Shown: positions 14,221-27,396 of the stretch, one piece after another
Numbering within the stretch: position 1 is the stretch's first letter
Layout of the letters: each line of letters begins with the position of its first letter
Assembly: GCF_008831285.2 (NCBI RefSeq)
Contig: NC_045138.2
Span: 631,143-695,142 of the forward strand
Direction of reading: 5' to 3'
DNA: 64,000 nucleotides
Source of the DNA: Nymphaea colorata
Lineage: Eukaryota; Streptophyta; Magnoliopsida; Nymphaeales; Nymphaeaceae
The notes under the pieces: generated by a model
Told to the model about the DNA's origin: nothing
Databases searched by the model: none
Seen by the model: only the letters and a program-made list of their open reading frames with translations
Translations under genes and position numbers: made by a program

Positions 14221-15526
14221 GTTGTAATTTTTTGAAAAAAGTGGGTGCATATGTCACCATTTAAGACAGTAATAACGTCTCCTTGGCAGCTTCTTCAAGT
14301 AGCTCCATAGTTATGAATCATGTCCTCAAAAAATGTAGACAATATGATGAGATGCTCCATGGAACACCAGGACTATGCTTTTATAATTCAATGTCTACAT
14401 CTCTTTCTTGAACAAACAGAACAGAGAAGGAAGAATAAGAAACAGTGGAGCAATGAATGCTAGATTGGGACACAATGCCACAAGGAAACCCATTGAGGAC
14501 ATTTAAATTCTATGGCTCTAAAATTGAATGTTCTCCAAGTTTTAATATGATCCATTAAAATCTTCCATCACCATCCAATCAAATATTGACACAAACGCGA
14601 AAATCTTAAAAGAAGTGACAATCGTTTCATATTAAACGGGAACCACGCGCACCATAGTTGGTGAACTTGTGACTTGGACTCGGATCAGAATAAATTTTAT
14701 AGTATATTTTTTTTCATTAAATATACGAAGAAGGCAAGTCTATTGGGACTGCAATTTTGATTTTTTCATCAGTTAAAACTGAATAATATATAACAGAGTG
14801 TTTGTATATATTTGTTAAAATTTGTGATATTTCACAATTCGAAAATTTACAACCTTCAGTGTTTAACAACACACAATAGAAAACAAGTATGTAATTAGTT
14901 GACAATCCTAGCTGAATCAGCAAACCTTGACCCGTGACTCGATGATCTTAGTTGAGTCAAGCAACTTGCGACTCGGATCGGTGTTTTTGTGAACTGTAAT
15001 GCCCACACTAGACCTGGGTTAGTGACTCATAGGCACTCAACCTACTAAGCTAGTGAGATCGGTCAGTGCCTTTGAGCCAAATTTTTCTCGCTCCACTACT
15101 GGTGCTACCGGGTGTAGAAAGGTGTGCTGGCAAGGGCCATGGCCTCCTTTAAGAGTTTGAAAAATAAAATTTTACATTTTAAAATATTCAAAATTATAAC
15201 ATGGCCCTTGTAACAATTTTGAAAAATACAATTGACAAGTAAAAAATTATTTAACCATGACCAACTAAAAAAAAAACAAACAAAACAAAACAAAAATCCT
15301 ACCTTTTGTCCCTTGCTCCTGTCTATGCTAGGCAGGGAGAGTAGGATTTTATTAGGCTTCAGGTCGGCCTGGCTCGATAAGGAGAGAGGCTCTGATCGGG
15401 CCACAACCTGGGCCCAACTTGACACACACCTAAAATTCAAGTTCGAATTTGACCTACTTAACATAAAAAAAAATATTTTAATATAAAATAATATAAAAAT
15501 ATAATTAATCATAATATATCTATCAT

Positions 15527-15559
<33 letters not shown>

Positions 15560-17754
15560 TAATAAAAATAATATTAAAAATGACTTACTCAAGTTTACTC
15601 GAGCCGGTTCAATGCCTAACATTAAGTTTTATGCGGAAAACTAACAAAGCTGATGCTGTATATAACACAAGAAAAAGAAATATGCTTTTATAATTCAATG
15701 TTTAAAAAAAGATAGGAAACAGTTGAGCAATCAATGTTAGATTTGGACAGCTAACTATCTTTTCTTTCAATCAAGTGTCACGAGAAAATCCCACCTAGCA
15801 TGGTGTTCCCCAAGTTTTAGCGTGATCGGTGTTAAATTAACATCCAATCAAACGTCAAAATGATCGCCAAAATCGCAAAGATGTGACGTCTGGTCGCTTG
15901 TTTACTAAGAAACAAATCTTTCAAATCACATTATTGTAATGCACAAGATCACAGCTCACAGTGCACCAAATTCTGCGACATAATACATCATCATCCTGAC
16001 AAGAGCATGATTTGGAGTAAGACTCCCACAAATGAGATTTGTTCTTCTTGTCTCTCGAACATACTAAAACTTGGGAACGCCATCTAGTTTATTATTCATT
16101 AATAAATTGGCCCTTAATTGTTGTTTACTATTATTAACTTACATGAAATCAAAATCAGAAGACGCCATTCTAATTTTATTTTTGATGAAAAAATTATGAT
16201 TGTTTTGTGCATCTCGAGGTACATGTCTAGAAATGCTATATTCTTTTGAAAACCCAGAGACACCTAATTTAACAATCAATCATAATTAAGATGTTTGGAT
16301 TTGATGTAGTTTTATATAAGGGAAAAGAAAGAATTTTTTTACGAGGAGAGCCGAATTAAAGTTTTTAAATTTTAACATGAGCTAAAATATCATTTTTTCA
16401 AATTTTTTGTATAAGACAAGTGAAATTTTCTAAAATTTACATGTAAATTTATAAAACAAAATTTTTTAAGGTGGTAAATTATGTAAATAGTATCTATAAA
16501 ATGAAATTACATTTTTTTTCCTTGTTCCTCATAAATTAGACAATATTGACCTAAATCCAACCAAGAATGCAAATTCTCTCTCTCTCTCTCACACACACAC
16601 ACATATATATATAGTTTTTGAACTGAATTGGAATCAAAATAATTTGTGAATAAGATTGATCCTATGTAAAGAGATAAAATAATTGGGAATATAAAATCAC
16701 AATAATAAATAAAAAACTGCAATTTGTCCCCACTGAATCTGGTCACGCATTAAATTAAAAAAAGGGTCCAATTAGACTCAAGTTGGCCCGCTTTGATAAC
16801 AGTGTCGAGAACCATGTGCTCAAATGTAGAAAAAGGCTGAATAAAGGATTAGATTATTGGGTCCACTCCCTTAGTTTATCACACATGATGAGGCTTGAAA
16901 CTTTATGAAATTAAAATATAGAAATTCATGAATGGAGAAGATAAGAACATGAATAGATTACGGTTTTGGTAGGTGCTCTCTCTTAATCTTGCGCAGATAT
17001 TCACATTCCTTCAAGATACATGAAATCGAGCAAGATTTGGTAATATATATCCTCAAGTCCCTGGTACAGGTTGATCCCTTATGCTTGTTGCCAACATAAT
17101 GCATCTAATGCACTTACGTGAACTATTCTATGCATTGTTTAACTTAATCTTGAAAGAAGAAGGAGTTGGATTATGGTTTTCTCTTTTATAGAGTTGAATT
17201 AGAATATAATTCCATTTAAATTAAGCAAATCCAGAAAAGACAGACATGATCCAAATCCAATAAATGAGTTATTTTCATTTTGTTTACTTTAGTTTGGATC
17301 TAACGATGCTAATCTGGACATTGTTAAACACTTCGAGAAGTGCTTGAGTGCAGATCCAAGCCAATGTATTTCAGGCATGGGTCCATATTTGTCCTTTGAA
17401 GTGGAGGCAACGATTTGGATTAAAAAAATTCCTCAATTTGGATTCGGTCCACGTCCAACCTTTGTCAAGATGTTAGGGCAATTAGCCCAAGTAACAGTGG
17501 GTTTTGGTTTGGATCTAGCATGTTTTTATTGGGTAAGGATCCAGATGTGTCTGGTGCCAGCATGGATCAGACTCAGTTGGCCTACTTATGTTGAGATCTT
17601 CTTGCACTTGAACCTTGGTTGACCTCAGTGGCTCTAAAATATTAACAAAAACTAAACCGACTCAACCCAAAGTTGGCTCGAAGCTCCGCCTGCTAGGTTT
17701 GGCCAAATAAAGGTATGGTCCTACGCCCTGACCGAGATACATGGGAGCAGGTAT
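14221..17754. other. Repeat-rich intergenic DNA
   Basis: Contains a second copy of the older element near 15350-15610, a fragment with cgaattaaag...taaaatatcattttttcaaa (16350-16480) that recurs at 29120-29230 and partly at 26200-26260, and a (TC)n(AC)n(AT)n tract at 16575-16612. Short frames only; no gene recognised. Confidence 0.4.
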
Positions 17755-17836
17755 GAGCCATTGCTGACACCAACCTATTGGAAGGAATTCAAAATTGCAT
17801 TGCCAAGATTTAAAAAGTACGTAGGTGCCAGACCAG

Positions 17837-18054
17837 CAGGGGCGGAGGGAAGGGGCGCGTAGGCCATGGCCCCACCCCAACCAAATGAAAATATATATAT
17901 ATATATATATATATATAGTGTAAAAAATGATTTTTTTTTTTTGCTTCCATGTATTTTTTTTAGTGTGAGTTAAGTTTGACCCTACCCAAATCCAACCCAC
18001 AAAACCCAGCCCCCATTTGGCCCGCTTTTGAAGAAAATCCTGGCTCCGCCCCTA
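17837..18054. mobile_element. 218-bp hAT-like MITE (ends AGGGGCGGAG)
   Basis: It starts CAGGGGCGGAG and ends CTCCGCCCCTA, a near-perfect inverted terminus. Flanking octamers cagaccag (17829-17836) and tacaccag (18055-18062) match at 6 of 8 bases. The equivalent place in the duplicate copy (near 20060-20080) lacks the element. An inverted relative lies at 30747-30941. Confidence 0.75.
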
Positions 18055-18588
18055 TACACCAGAACTCAGCTAGTGACTCGAGTGCCTCTTAGCCAACAAA
18101 ATCCTAGCTCTACCACTGGTTCTCTTGTGAATTGAAGAAGGTTAAGATTTCAAATCCCAGGGATCTATTAATCTTCAATTTGTCTCGAGAAAGAAAGTAT
18201 GAAACTAACTCGGGTTGACTTTTATGATGAAAAGAGAGAGAGAGAGAGAAATTCGACGCTTAGACATAGTAGAAATTGCGGAAAAGTGGTGACATAAACA
18301 AGCAAAGTCTTGACCTAGAGTTTCTACTACTTTGGAACCCAGCTCGGTCAATGGTGGGGCTAGGTAGTGAGTCTCTTTCATTGAAACCCCACCACTAAAC
18401 TGGGAGCTTCACCTTCAAGCCAAATCCACTCAACATTTTTTCTTTACTTTCAAGAACTTGGCTTGCTTCTCAAGGAAGTTTGATGGATATTGAGACTCAC
18501 CCAAAAGCTAAAAGTTGTGTCACTCACATGTTTTGTTAAGTGGGCGCTATTCACCTGTAAGTCCCAAAGCAACTCTAAACCTTGGAAG

Positions 18589-18999
18589 TATGGGTGAACA
18601 ACGAGTCGAGTCGAGTCATTTGCTTAACGAGTCGAGCTCAAGTTCATGAGTTGACTCGTTTAAATAATAGAGTTGAGTTCGAGCTCAACACATAACTGTC
18701 GAGTCTAGCTCGAGCCCTAATCGAGTTTGTCCAGCCTTAATAAAGTCGATATAGTCAAATGAGTTTATGAGTTTGTTGAGCCTGAGCTCGAGCTCAACAC
18801 ATAACTATGAATATCAATTATATGAATCAAACAAGTTTGTCGCGCCTTAATCAAATCGAGCTCGAGCTCAACAAGTAACTGCCGAGCTCGAGCTTGAGCT
18901 GCTTCGTCAAGCTATTCTCACGCTCGAGCCGAGTCAAACTCAAGGGTTTATTAGTCGAGCCGAGCTCGAGCTGACTGAACTCGGGCTCTAATCCCCATA
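18589..18999. mobile_element. 411-bp MITE, 'gagctcgag' family
   Basis: Termini TATGGGTGAACAACGAG and ...ATCCCCATA are inverted to each other over the outer bases. The body aligns along its whole length with the 409-bp copy at 29757-30165 in the same orientation (for example cgagctcaacaagtaac and cgagccgagtcaaactc). No flanking duplication is visible. It sits between blocks X and Y of the first duplicate and is absent from the second. Confidence 0.72.
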
Positions 19000-20764
19000 A
19001 AAATGCAAATGGAACAAGAACACAAAGCAAATTGAATGAAAGCAGAGGAAATGAAAAAGAAAAATTAACACGGAAATTAGGGCAAACTCAATTGATCAAC
19101 GTCGTAAAAGAACTCACATGACCTTAAATAGGCTTTTCTAGAAAATTTGGATCTTTTAGATTCAATACAAAAACCCAATAAAATGTGCAACCCCCAACTA
19201 GTAAATCAGATAAAAACAATAGAAAAGTGGAGCCAAAATGAATCTACTGCAGCTCCGATGAGTGCTTCTTAGCCCAACATTTTTTTTGGCAGGCGCTTTT
19301 TCTAAAATATATATATAAAAAAAAGATGCTAGCATTTCTTTGTATATTTTGAAATATGATGCCTGCTTTTGAAATTGCATGAAAGGCATGGCCTTGAAAT
19401 CAAGATTTTCCTCATCTTTAATATTATAAACGTGATCTTTAAGAAGTGAATAAAAAAATTAGACTAATGAGAAAGCAAAGTCTGCCAAAAAGCATACGTA
19501 TCAACTTCGGTTTATATAATAACTTCTAAGTTACTCAACCACAAGTATCGACAAGTTAATTGGACAAATATGTTACCAAGAGCATCCATGTCAAAATCAG
19601 CTCGTAACAAATTGATTCAATTGTGTAGCACTCTATTTATTTTAATAAGTATAATTTTTTTAAAAGTTTTGTATACATTTTTCCTTTTTATATTTTTAAA
19701 ATATATAATAATATTGCTAGTTAATCCATAACATATTAAATCATTGAATCTGCCAATTTATTGAATAAGCAACTCTTAGCTACTGCAATTAAATTTCCAA
19801 TTTAATTCAGTAGCTATGATGAATAGTATCTTAGCTTTAATACCACCATCATTTCGAGTGAAGAGTGGAGTATCTCATCATATCACCCAAATAAAATGAG
19901 AGCGGAATAAAGAGGTTATATCATATGAATCAAACTCATGACAAAGACTTTCACCGTCACTAAATGGTCCATTGCCTACACCAACCCATCAAAAGTTTTA
20001 CGAGAGAAATTCAAAATTACGTTGTTCTAACTTCAAAATTACATGGGTGCTGGCATCAAAGCTGGCTGGTAACTCGAGTGCCCCTCGACTAAAAAATCTT
20101 AGTTGTGCCGCTGGTCCTCTTACGAGTTGAAGAATGTCAAGAGTTCAATTCTCAATGACCCGCTTAGCTCAAACTTGTCTCTTAAGAAACAAAGTCAAAA
20201 CCCAACCCAAGTTGACTTTTATGTTGGGGAGAGAAAGAGAGAGACCCAGTGACCTTCTTATTAAGAAGTGGTGGAAAAGTGGTGACATCAACAAGCAACA
20301 TCTTGACTAGAGTTTCTACAGTTTTCGAACCCAGCTCGGTCAATGGTGGGGCTAAGCGGTGAGACTCTCTCCCACTGAAACCCCACCACTAAACTGAGAG
20401 CTTCTTCTTCAAACCAAATCCACTCAATTCTCACTTTCAAGCATTTGGCTTGCTTCTCTAGGAAGTTTGGAGGATGTAGAGCCTGACCAAAAGCTAGACT
20501 TTGCTCCACTCACATGTTTTATGAAGTGGGCGCTATTTCTCTGGACTTTAAATGGTGGAGTTTGACATTAATTTGAAGGTGTACTATCCTTACACTCAAG
20601 TTGCAACGCAACCGCAATTTCCCTGGACTTTTCACCACTCACATTTTTTTTTTTTGGGGAAGTGTTTGAGAAAAGGTGATGCTTATGTCTCCAAGGGCGT
20701 AGTGTAGTTGGTGGGGCTGGCAAGTCGGTGAGAACATAGTCGTTAGTTTGATTCATTGTCACAA

Positions 20765-21072
20765 AAAAGGTCTTTTATTAAAAAAAACAAGTCAGTCGTA
20801 TAAAACGTGAAAAACAAGTCAGTCGTATAAAACGTGAAAAAAACTTGTTTTTTTTTAAAACGTCAAAAAACAAAAAACGCATATAATATCCATATTATAT
20901 GTATTATACCAATTTTTTTCTTGTTTTTTGTCGTTTTTATTAATTTTTATGTTTTTTTATAATTATCAAGATTTATTAAATGTTTTAATTTTTTTAAAAA
21001 TTCGCCGAGATTATACCCAAAAAATTCTTCGTCATATAATACCAGTACATGTTTTTTGTGACAATGATTTCA
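20765..21072 (+). repeat. AT-rich dispersed element, copy 1 (inverted partner at 23090)
   Basis: Opens with two direct copies of acaagtcagtcgtataaaa (20787 and 20814-20815), then a T/A-rich body. It ends tgtgacaatgattt. The reverse complement of 23090-23385 follows the same path (gatttaataaatgtttta, aaaaattctttgtc, tataatacc, tgtgacaatgattt). Family unknown; no terminal motif recognised. Confidence 0.65.
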
Positions 21073-22070
21073 CTTGCCATAACTCAACAAGATAAAGTAC
21101 AAGTTTTCTCAAAATTAATCAATTGCATGAACAGCTCCAATCAGATGGACTCTGCCTGCCTCTCTAGTGTTCCAAGAATTCAAATCAAATTGGGGGCAGA
21201 CGAATTCAATTTTGTGGCCTGTTCAGGAGTACCATGTGTCACGTTTCAACTATTTTTTAAATATATTCGAAACTTTTATTTTAAATTATTTTGTTTGTTT
21301 TTCATTTATTTTTTAACAATAATTTTTAAATATTTCCGGCCTATTCACACCCAATTTACTTGAATCAACAACTTTCATGCTAACCTAGGTGAGTGCTTCT
21401 TAGCCCAACTGTGTTTTGGGAGACTTTTTTAAAAAAAAAAAAGATAAGAAAAGGAAGCTAGCTATCACGTCAAAACTTTCTTGAGCCCATGTGGCCTCAA
21501 CCATCCCACATCAATAAAGTTTATATTTCTTTGATGCATGCGCGATTTATGCCCATTGCAAAAGCATCTTTTCATTTCCTTGTAATGTTTGATTCCCGTA
21601 GGCACTCGCTATTTGCAAGTTATCTGCGCAACTTTTTGCCCTTTTAGGCTGACGGCGGACGATTTATCCCTGGCCGCACAGGCCGGAGAAAGTGAGCCCG
21701 TGACAACTGGCATTCCTTTGTATACTTTGAAATATGATGACTGCTTTTAAAAAGCGAAAACTAATGAGAAGGAAAAGATTGCCAAAACCCATACGTATCA
21801 ACTTCCATTTCTATTTTAACTTATAAGGTACTCAACCTCGAGTATGGACCAGTTGATTGGACAAATACATAACTAAGTGCATCCTTGTCAATATGAACAT
21901 GTAACAAATTGATTCAGCTCTGTCTCACTCCAATTATTTTGAAAAGTTTATTTTTTAAAAGTTTTATATGCACTTTTTTCTTCATTTTTTTAAAAATATG
22001 TTAAATAATATAAATCATGGATTTGCCATTTTATTGAGTAAGCAACTCTTATGAAGCAATTAAATATGAG

Positions 22071-22705
22071 AAAAAGGTATCTCATCGTAGATAAAAATAA
22101 AAATATATATATTTTCAAACCCAATATACGTCAGCTAGTATCATCAAACTGACGATGCTGACTTCCACGCATATACTTTGCATTGTCATCGTCATCATCA
22201 AGTCGCGTCGCGGCGCAACAGTCAAACTATCGCGTGATCCTTTTAATAACTTATGGGACAATAAACATTCCTTAAGCATGTGAATTTCAATCGAGAGATG
22301 GACTTTGCAACTAAAATCACGCGACGGGAAATGGGCTACAGCCGGAGATTTCTCGGCCCGTGACAAGGTCAATGTGCGCTTGATTTCCACGCTTAGTGGG
22401 GAAAGAATGGGACAAAGTCATGTTCGACTTAACTTCCTCCGGAAAGGAAAAGGAAAATGTTGGGAAGAGGGAGCCATTTTCCAAGGACGTGCTGCGTTTG
22501 TATGGCTAAGTTATGCGCCTACCCCTTTTTAATGTTATTAAGAAAGTCAATGGGGGAGAATAGAGTTCATTGGGAATTGCATTGCATGATGTGAAATGCA
22601 ATAAAAGGCCAACCATGCCTTCCCAGGTTCCCAACATTTTCTCCATTCGGCGAAGTCAAAACCCACTAAAAATAAAAATAAACATAAACGGGAAAAGCCA
22701 TAAAC

Positions 22706-22775
<70 letters not shown>

Positions 22776-22842
22776 CCTGATGCATTGTATTGAGAATGTG
22801 TTGTGAGAGGCCTCAGTCTAAACTCAAATGAAGAAATCTAAG

Positions 22843-22910
<68 letters not shown>

Positions 22911-23089
22911 CAAAAGAGAAAGAGAGAGAGATGAACAAAAGTATTTCAGACTATTTCGGTAAAAAGACAAAAAAATCAACCCCTTTTGGCTGTAGGTTAA
23001 CTATTTTTGGTGCAATATAACCTAATAAATACGGTCTAAAAATGATTTGAAAGGATACATATGTTAAATTAATCAATTTTTTTATTTTA
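22071..23089. other. Intergenic DNA with two (TA)n tracts
   Basis: (TA)n at about 22709-22772 and 22847-22909. A GC-richer patch at 22300-22520 carries only short frames without recognisable domains. Confidence 0.5.
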
Positions 23090-23385
23090 AATCATTGTCA
23101 CATATATCATATATGGGTATTATACGACAAAGAATTTTTTAGGTATAATATGGCAAAGTCATATTATCTCGAAAAAATCTCTGACGAATTTTAAAAAATT
23201 TAAAACATTTATTAAATCCTGAAAATTTAAAAATAAAAAATCATAAAAAATATGAAAAAACAGCGTATAAAAAACGTTTTTTCACGTTTTTATTTTCTAG
23301 CGTTTTTTTAAAAAGACACTTCTAATTGCCGTTTCATACAGTTGACTTATTTTTCAAGTAGTATACACGTTTTTTTTTTTTTGGA
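23090..23385 (-). repeat. AT-rich dispersed element, copy 2 (inverted)
   Basis: Reverse complement of the element at 20765-21072, starting aaatcattgtcaca. The two copies lie about 2 kb apart facing each other and could pair as one large hairpin if transcribed through. Confidence 0.65.
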
Positions 23386-23973
23386 AAATAACACATTTTC
23401 TGTAACAATGGTTTAAATGTGTTTCTCAACAACAAAGGTAATGGTTCTTATAACATCAAATTTTAATCTTAAAATGCACCTTAATAATGATTTGCAGTGA
23501 AGCATATGTTAATGGCTCTTATAACACCAAAATTTTGATGGTAAATATTGTTTTATATTAAATTAGTGTCCATAGACTTAAAGTTTCATATTTTATCATC
23601 TTTTAAGAGCAATTTTAGGGAGTCTAGTGTTACTATATATTAATTTCTAAACTCAAGGAATTATGAAAAGGATCTCTGATAAATCGGATTAAAAGTAACC
23701 ACTATTGGTACAATTAGTTCTTGGTGAATGAGAAGATTATGACTCAATGCTCTAAAAAGAGACAAACCCCCCTTTCCTTCTTTTTTCCTTGTTTTTCGGG
23801 TCTAAGCCTGCGTTGAGACCGTAATATTGGAAAAAAAAATTCAGTGGCTTCCTCATAATCATCATATTCATAAGAACAAAACTCAAATGGCATTGGACTT
23901 AATATAAGATTTGGTGAATCTCTTAGTTGTGTACAGAAAGAAATTAATAAGTAATGGGGATAGCTGACTTTTG

Positions 23974-24015
<42 letters not shown>

Positions 24016-26273
24016 TTGTTCTGAAATCAAATGAGAATAAAACAAAAGTTGAGGGTGAGGTTTGACATGGGGGACTTGCATGTTGTAAGCATTGATTCAT
24101 GAAGTAACTTGAAAGCTACAGAAACATGAGCACTGAGGAATTCATACCCAAGTAAAGAATTTGGAGGGTTTGGTGAAGACTTTTTGAACTTGTGACAGGT
24201 TTCCCAATAAATGGAGCAAACACGATCTGTCAATGGAATCTTGACCTAAACTTGGCCCTTTTGTCTTTAGTCAACTGCCAATGATGCATGGCCATGGAAT
24301 AAAAAAGCAGTAAATTTGATTAAAGTCACAACCCTCAAGAATATGAGCCATGAGTTGAGAACCTTCTTCTTACTTCATTAAGTCATAAGCCTAAAGTGTA
24401 TGACTCATTGTTAGAGTGGACAAAGATGATTGTCAACTATGAATATGTATGCACCTTATATGTTCCTATACCATAGAAGAGTTAATTGTCAACTATATAT
24501 ATATATATATAAGAGAGAGAGAGAGAGAGGAATTGGTAGGCACGAGACCCCTAAGTGCTAGACTTGGACAGAATCATCTTGGTCATTGATGAATGATTAA
24601 GAAAAAATCAAGGAGAAAAATGAGTCTTCAAAAACTCATAATTATAATGTTAATCTCATTTAGAATAGCTTGGGGCTTTCAGATTTTGTGGGTTCCATAG
24701 TTAACTAGCATTTGTTATGAACCAACTAGATGCTAAATTCTCTCCTTAAGCTAGTGAATGGAGCATTTGTTGGAAAAGTTTAGAAAAAGATCAACCATAT
24801 TGAAAGAAAGAAGAACTAAAACTTTTAACTCCACTATCTTGGTTAGTAGTTTGATGGAGAGTAACAGTAAAACTTGGGGGCGACAGTAGAACTCCTTAAT
24901 GAGTCAGTTGACCATAAGAATGGTAACAAAATGTTCTATATGGAACAGTTTGTTATTGTTCTCGTTGGCGGCAGATGAAATACTCTGTGAGTGTTTCATG
25001 AATTTACCCGAAAGATTGGGCAGATTCATGAAACTCACAGTATTGTTCTTACTGCCAAACAACCAATAACGGTATATTTGAATACCTTGGATTTAAAGGT
25101 ACCAAGTTAAGATTGATTTCTAAGAAGGTTTTAGAATTTTATGTTTGAAGGACGGAAGGACTGTATCATGAATCTGTAAACCTTGCATCTGAAAATCTAT
25201 GGATCTCAAGTGAGACCCCCTTTCCTCGGATTTGTAATCCACAGATTTAAGGAATAATGGAGATTCTAAATCCATCATTCTCAATTCCAACAGTTTGCCA
25301 AAGCCATTAATTGAAGGTGGCAGCATTGTCAAAGATCTGATCCTCTGGTCTAAGATTTGGAGTAATCAAACGCCATTTAAGTGTATATTTTCACGGAAAT
25401 TCATTGACCTATAACTTCAGCTTATACAAAAAAGTGACAACCATAAGAAATGAATTGCATTATTGATGGCTGTGACTTGTAGAGTGACCCCACTATGAAA
25501 AACCCCTTTAGATTCATTTAGAAGATGATCATCAACAGTTGGAGAAGTTGAATACTTTTATAAAAAGTTGAACACTTTCAAGGCATGCCGTTGTATAAGA
25601 AACTTTTCAACTCTAGAAGGATGACAAAAGTAGCCTTTTTTTTTTCTTTCTTGGATACAAAATATGCACCATTTCCATCATATGTGGACACCTAACATTA
25701 ATCAAATACGTGATTTCATTAAATATTCTTACAGCAATTATTATGAATCACTAATCTTTATTTAAAAAAGTGATTTTAATAATAAACACAAAGCTTTCAA
25801 ACACACTGGTAGAGCGTCATTGCTTCTTCTCCGGGAAAAGAAGTTCACGACCCGTAGGCCTTCTACCTCCACACGGCATTGCTCCTGAGCAACCTAACAA
25901 GAACTACAGGTCATAATGCAAGACAACAAATGCTATACTCAACTTTCCAGGTTTACAGGATTGTGCATTTGGTTTGTCAAGTGCAATAATTACATAACAA
26001 GTTCAGACAACCACAGGTAGGTGGTCAGTAGCTGGATTGAATTGCATGGGCGCCAGCCTCTTTCTCTCTCTCTCTCTCTCGGAAATCTGCCAGGTCAACC
26101 CTACGCCGGAGTAGAGCCAGAAATTTTTTTTTCTTGGAAGAACAACGAGTTATAAATGGCATGTAATTTTTTTTTCATGTAGGTCAACTCCATTTTTTAG
26201 AACTTTTTAAAAAGCCGAATTAAACTTTTTGAAAATTTTAAGAAGTAAAATTTTATTTTTCAAAAACCTTGAA
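23386..26273. other. Intergenic DNA with microsatellites and a foldback element
   Basis: (TTA)n at about 23977-24015, (TA)n(GA)n at 24494-24530, a foldback element at 24952-25072 and a (TC)n run at 26061-26080. No gene recognised. Confidence 0.45.
24952..25072. repeat. Foldback MITE able to form a hairpin
   Basis: The arm actctgtgagtgtttcatga (from about 24983) pairs with tcatgaaactcacagtatt (to about 25045), leaving a loop of about 20 bases. The outer words cgttggcggcag and ctgccaaacaacc also pair. Related words (gggcagattcat.aaa) occur at 45284-45300. Confidence 0.65.
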
Positions 26274-26281
26274 GGTGCCAT

Positions 26282-26551
26282 CAAGCCTGGGCACCGGGCC
26301 GGGCCGCTTGCGGGTACCCGGTATCTGGCCTGACTAGGGCCCGGGCCCAGAAAAAGGGCACTGGCCCGGCCCTGGTGAGCCCGATAATAGTTTTTTAATA
26401 TATATTTTATATTATATATATATATATTTATAACATTTTATTATGATTTTTAATATTTATATATTATTTTATATTAAAAATTATATATTTTATAAGTTAA
26501 TCGGTCCGATCCCAGGTTTCGAATGTCGAACTGCCCCAATGTCCAAGCTTA
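26282..26551. mobile_element. hAT-like MITE with perfect 8-bp target duplication (ggtgccat)
   Basis: The 270-bp unit begins CAAGCCTGGGCACCGGG and, read from the other end, TAAGCTTGGACATTGGG. It is flanked by identical ggtgccat octamers (26274-26281 and 26552-26559). Ends and AT-rich core match the family at 13705-14002. No coding frame. Confidence 0.85.
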
Positions 26552-27274
26552 GGTGCCATGGCCCAGCCCTCTGAATCGGCCTGGTCTCTCTCATGAAGAG
26601 TGGAGTTAGATTTTTTTTTTCTTAATTGGGCCATTGTATAATTTCCAAAATTTCTATCGCGGCCAAATGAAAATTTTTGCAAATTTTATATAGTAATTTC
26701 TATTTTTTTTTCAAACCTGGGGTTGGGAGGGCGATATTTCACCAATTAAAATTAAAAAAAAAAAAGTTTGCAAATCGAGAAAAAGTGCATGCTGTAAAGA
26801 ATAATGCACTTTTTCTCAATATGATTATGAAAGAAAATTCAGATATGAACTTTCTTCACGAGAACAGCTATTGGATGTACCCCATGGATTAGTGCAGGTC
26901 CTATAACCATAGCTTGCACAAAGAGTGATGCCCAATTAAATAAACAGATACGCCAATAACTTAGATTTGGATTACCCAATCAAAACAAACATGAAAAATA
27001 AATCGGATCAGAACAATTTATATCACCAAAACCGAATTTATGGCTGCCAGTGTGACACCCTTCATTATGCCAACTCTTTTGGATCTATATGATTGTTTCC
27101 ATTTAATGAATGAACTGAGTTGAAAGAGAGCTAGAACAATGAGAAAGGGACAATAAAGAAAGGTTGCAATTGATTCTAGAGATTGTTTATCAAGGGGAAG
27201 CTTGTGGGTAGTTGGGAGATGCCAGTGCTTCAGTGGGGCATGTTGATATTTATAACCAATCATAATGGTTGGTT

Positions 27275-27396
27275 TATGGAAAATAATATGATCGGCCAAA
27301 CTTATATGATAATGGAAAATAATATGATTGGCCAAACTTATATGATAATGGGAAATAATAGGATTGGGCAAAACTTATATGATAATGGGAAATATT
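27275..27396. repeat. 36-bp tandem repeat, about 3.4 copies
   Basis: The word aataRgat.gg.c recurs at 27285, 27321 and 27357, exactly 36 bp apart, with caaacttatatgataatgg between. Unit differences are single bases and one inserted a. Confidence 0.9.

Larger units (their letters stand above)
17755..22070 (+). repeat. Tandem segmental duplication, order X-Y-X'-Y'
   Basis: Block X (about 17755-18556) matches X' (about 19960-20539): both carry attcaaaattRc, actcgagtgcc, the long run cccagctcggtcaatggtgg and end near agtgggcgctatt. Block Y (about 19251-19800) matches Y' (about 21387-22070): both start at gagtgcttcttagcccaac and share tttgaaatatgatg, catacgtatcaacttc and gtaacaaattgattca. Same order and orientation, offset about 2.0-2.2 kb, which implies one tandem duplication followed by separate insertions. 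No coding sequence seen. Confidence 0.78.

Noticed and set aside
15105-15512. 135-residue minus-strand frame
   Set aside because: Overlaps repeat fragments and a Phe-rich low-complexity stretch; chance frame.
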